Of a DNA stretch of 64,000 nt, positions 60,700 through 64,000 are shown piece after piece. Origin of the DNA: Lojkania enalia (Eukaryota > Ascomycota > Dothideomycetes > Pleosporales). How positions within the stretch are numbered: position 1 is the first letter of the stretch; each line of letters starts with the position of its first letter. The stretch is taken from the NCBI GenBank assembly GCA_010094045.1, contig ML986629.1, positions 186,001-250,000 on the forward strand, given 5' to 3'. The translations under genes and the position numbers were made by a program. The notes under the pieces were generated by a model, which worked only from the letters and a program-made list of their open reading frames with translations, was not told the DNA's origin and made no database searches.

Positions 60700-62144
60700 A
60701 TGCGAGGAGGCTCTTCAATCTGGCTATTGACTATAGCAGCAATATGTGTATCGAGTCAAGAATATAGTAATGGGCCTGTTATACCCATCACCATAAACTG
60801 TACGTCGTTCGCGCCTTTGTTTCAACATATGCAGAGCTAACTCTACCAGCATCTGTCATCTCAATCATACTTCCATACTGGCCTGGCCAATCATCTGCTA
60901 CTGCACCCTATACGGCTGGCCCTCCAACATCTTCGTCTGAAGAAGAGTCCTGCCACTCAAAAACTGTGATTCCAGTGCCACCTCCGCTACAGTCTTCGGT
61001 TGGATATCCGCCTCTACCTTCTAGCATCTCAACACCACTCTATACGTCGCCTGTTACATTAGCGAGTTCAATAACCGGAAGCTATGCTGTAACACTACCC
61101 CCTTCTTCCTCGCCAAATTCGTATCCAGTGCCTTCGGCATCCTACACTATTATCATGCCTCCACCAGCATACTCAAGCCCAGAACCTTATCCCGTACCAG
61201 GTTCGTCGGAGAGTGTCGTAGCTCCGCCTCCAGCAAGCTCTATTACTCTTTCATATCTGAGGCCTTCTACCTATGTACCACCTGTCGAAACAACCTATCC
61301 GATCTCTTACTCTGTTCCGTCGGCTTCGGAAACCATAGTAATTCCACCACCAGTGAGCTCAGCTTCAGTTTCTTATCCAATACTCCCTACCTCAGAGGGC
61401 ATCATTATATCACCTCCAGTGAGCTCTGGATCTACTTATTCAGTACCGCCACCCTCCGAGACTACTGTCATAGTCATCCCACCTCCCGAATCGTCGGTCA
61501 CCGCAACGTACCCGGCTCCCTCATCAATGGAGACTAGCCCCGTTCTCCCTCCAGGGATCTCAACAGCTAGTTCCCCCCCAGCCCCATCTCCTTCGGACAC
61601 AACCATCATCCCACCACTAGCAAGTTCAGGAGCATCATCTATTGTAGCACCTTCATCAGGACCCAGCGAGTCGTCCGTTGGGTCGCCTTCAATCCCCACA
61701 TCTGTTCCTCCGGTTCCTACTTCAGAGCCAACCCATTCGGCCCCAAGCACGCTTCTCACAACAGCCACAGCATCCCCTTCTAAGGTGTCTAGTATCTATT
61801 CGTCGGCTACATCCGAGGTTTCGTTGCCTCCCTCAGAAGCTTCGAGCCTTGTATCAGGCACCACATTCGAAGCATCAAGTCTAGCTTCAGGGACTTCATT
61901 GCCGTCGTCGATACCAGCACCAACATCCGAAACCCAATTTAGCTCCACAGCCACCTCTACCACATCATCCGGCTCTACTACTCTCGTAACCTCAACGTCC
62001 GTTTCAGAAAGCCTAACTTCAAGCCCCCAAGATACGGGCGTGCCTCCAGCCCCGAGTGCGGGTGGCGCCGCTCCAGGTTTCGGTAAAAGCAGGGAGAAGG
62101 TATGGTGGCTTTCTTTCCTACTTTCGCTCTTTGCGTTTGCGTAG
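60700..62144 (+). CDS. secreted Ser/Pro-rich, probably GPI-anchored cell-surface protein, two exons
   Basis: Exon 1 (60700-60799) encodes a signal peptide (MRGGSSIWLLTIAAICVSSQ, probable cleavage after the Ser-Ser). A 50-bp intron follows, then exon 2 (60850-62144). Total 464 aa. The body is Ser/Thr/Pro-rich with degenerate repeats of about 22-28 residues built around YPVPSASxTIVxPPPxSS, so heavy O-glycosylation is expected. The C-terminus has small residues (SAGGAAPGF), a short basic spacer, then a hydrophobic end (WWLSFLLSLFAFA), the layout of a GPI-attachment signal. Only about five Cys are present and no enzymatic domain is visible. A wall-structural or adhesin-like role is inferred. The uninterrupted ORF from 60966 alone would miss the signal peptide. 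Confidence 0.82.
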
Positions 62145-62877
62145 AGTGACGAAGATGTGTTTATGATTCTTGTATAATGACGTTTACGATACGATATTAT
62201 AATCCTGGAAGGTTGTGTGAGATATGGGCCCATATATGATATATGATGTGGGAAGAAATGGAGTTTACGGTCCTTTAAATACAAAAAAAGCACGTAGCAT
62301 CATTCCTAAAGGTCGTGTAGTGACGAAGTAAGGAATGAAATATCGTTTGATGAAAACCATAAAGAGGGTTGCCTCAATTAGCAAATTGGTATGGCACTAT
62401 TAGTAATAAATATATTTCAGTACTCTAGAACGTATTTAGAATCGTTATGGCTTTTAGTTGAAGCGATCTATATTGTGTTTACCAAACTACTAATATGTCC
62501 GGTCTACCTGGATTGGGAGAGTTCATGAAGAGCAAATTAAAGCGTACACGGATAGGTGCATAGCTTAGCATCGTGCTATATTGCGTTGTAGACTACAAAG
62601 ATTTGATTAACTAGAGACTAGATGACAATGCGCCGCTGCTATGCATAGATTTAGGTGAGGATAAGTCTAGTAGGGTCGAAGGTGGCTTATGTGGAATAGT
62701 AAAGGGGGCATTACAAGATCTCTGTCGACTTTGGGGAATCGCGATAATTTTTTGCTTTAGCAGAAGCTATCTGCAGATACTAGGATATGTAATGAACAAA
62801 AATTTATATTTTATCAAGATCAAGTGGCAGCTAGGCGATCTCCTTGCGCATAAAACCTTTTTGAGAATTCTGTTTAG
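62145..62877. other. intergenic, AT-rich, nothing recognised
   Basis: The 3' UTR of the surface-protein gene followed by AT-rich sequence without any supported ORF. Confidence 0.45.
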
Positions 62878-63107
62878 GAATGGCTTAGGGTCTTTTATGA
62901 CGGCTTCAACAATTGGTTCTCAACTGAAATGCATGAGCTCAAGCGAAAGGACTATGACGCTAACAATCCAAAGATCTATTCGGTTTAGAATAATGAGCAA
63001 ATTGACGAGAACGAATATAACCGAAAGACATTTGAAGAGGCCAAAGGATATAGTGGGGCCAGATGCTGTCAAACAATCAGCTGGCCAGGCTGCGATTGAA
63101 GGTAGTA
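62878..63107 (+). pseudogene. decayed reading frame, unrecognised protein fragment
   Basis: A frame different from the intact-looking ORF at 62792-63118 reads as convincing protein: EWLRVFYDGFNNWFSTEM, a Lys/Asp-rich segment ending NNPKIYS, one TAG, then NNEQIDENEYNRKTFEEAKG and a Cys-Cys end. It has stop codons on either side and one inside, and no ATG start. It is probably the remnant of a coding exon. The overlapping longer ORF has a less natural composition. Confidence 0.3.
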
Positions 63108-63546
63108 CGAAGACGTAAGAGGGAGTTTGAGGGAACTCGCTTCTGTACTTAGCAATGTTACTCGTAGTGAGGGAAACTTCTGACTTCCTACCTATTCACT
63201 ACATGGCGTCGCCTTCCCTCAATAGTATTGGAATGCGAACGAAGTCCCCGTCAACGCGCACGCTTCTCCGCAAATTATATTCTTAATGCTAACAAGAGTC
63301 GTTATTATTAACATATGCTTAGCACTTTCTGTCGCGTACATCAGGCAAAGTTCTGAACGCGCCAAAATTCTGATTGACGTCTATTTTAACACTCACATTC
63401 ATCATCACCCAAATACTTCTGTATAGCATCTTCCCTACACGACTCGGAGTGCTGTTGGTATATCAAACCTACAAAAGTCTATCTAACTCTCATTGATCCC
63501 TCAAGCCCTCTACAATCTCGCACTCCGTAAAACAATTGAATACGGT
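63108..63546. other. intergenic, nothing recognised
   Basis: Pyrimidine-rich toward its 3' end, as before fungal start codons. No gene or repeat seen. The last 187 bp of the window (63814-64000) likewise hold nothing I can identify. Confidence 0.4.
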
Positions 63547-63813
63547 ATGATGGTATGCCTTGCGTCAGCCCAATTGCAGTTAACATTACCGAATTCCTTT
63601 TGAAACAGAATCCAGCATACTGCCATCCGAGCTGAGACCGATGATTCAGAGCAGCGAGGAGTGCACTACCTTGAATTCAGTAATGTACTGGCGCACTTTA
63701 TTTTCGAGCACACAATCCCGGTCCGGACCCCGGTACTGCGGAAATTCCATGGTGATGAATTCATGGCTATGCAGCAATTACCACGGGGCTGGGACCGCTT
63801 CTGGTCGCTGTAA
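63547..63813 (+). CDS. possible small two-exon gene, 67 aa
   Basis: Exon 1 would be only ATGATG (63547-63552), followed by GTATGC and a 63-bp intron ending CCAG (63615). Exon 2 (63616-63813) encodes a natural-looking sequence with HTAIRAETDDSEQRGVHYLE, VLAHFIFEHTIPVRTPVLRK and a Trp-rich end. There is no conserved family I recognise. The exon 2 frame is open and ends in TAA. The tiny first exon is the weak point; a longer upstream exon could exist. The ORF at 63641-63886 in another frame looks less protein-like. Confidence 0.3.
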
Positions 63814-64000
63814 TAGGAATGTCATGTGGCTAAAAGATTTAAATCATTATCTATCTGCACGTTTTAATTGGAGATGCTCGGTTTGACGTTGTACAGAACA
63901 CGACTTTGGCGTTCGTGCCGCGCTTGGGGTAACAAGTACATGAAACTTCGCGACATATTCTCCATTTGGAAGTGGTTGATAAGAAAACTCCCATGCATAT

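Overview
This window comes from a filamentous ascomycete (Pezizomycotina). The evidence is short introns of about 45-75 bp with GT...AG ends, single-copy fungal housekeeping genes, and a 15-kb AT-rich block carrying the signature of repeat-induced point mutation (RIP). A leotiomycete is my guess from the overall gene style, not something the sequence proves. Gene models were built by hand: for each multi-exon gene I chose splice sites that keep the frame and rebuild conserved motifs.

Layout. 1-3.8 kb: the 3' end of a Cys-rich gene, then a divergent pair, inositol oxygenase (-) and an aldo/keto reductase (+). 3.8-6.4 kb: decayed sequence with broken ORFs. 6.378-21.320 kb: one nested transposon block. 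A Fot1/pogo-type DNA transposon (38-bp terminal inverted repeats, TA target duplication) was split inside its transposase gene by a 13.1-kb Ty3-type chromovirus (126-bp LTRs, GTACT target duplication). Both are destroyed by RIP. 21.3-26.6 kb: a gene-poor margin with a broken BTB gene, a Cys-rich orphan gene and long empty stretches.

26.6-38.4 kb is gene-dense: a peroxisomal fatty-acyl ABC half-transporter (PXA2-like), dynactin p150Glued, a Baeyer-Villiger-type flavin monooxygenase, a LisH/WD40 protein (SIF2/TBL1-like) and a small divergent one-TM protein. 41.1-48.2 kb: a LIM-domain-binding regulator (PtaB/LDB1-like) and V-ATPase subunit B (eight exons, one of 20 nt). 49.4-55.0 kb: an unusual protein with three tandem Zn2Cys6-type clusters, a possible small ORF, and a histidine phosphatase ending in a near-perfect PCNA-interacting (PIP-box) motif. 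57.5-62.1 kb: a DHA2-type MFS transporter with an upstream ORF overlapping its start codon, and a secreted Ser/Pro-rich, probably GPI-anchored protein. The last 1.9 kb holds a decayed reading frame and a possible two-exon small gene.

The genes form no single pathway. The one plausible metabolic pair is MIOX plus the divergent reductase (inositol to glucuronate and onward). The observations most worth following are the PIP-box phosphatase, the triple-Zn2Cys6 protein, and the oversized retroelement with a reading frame of about 1,165 codons after pol.
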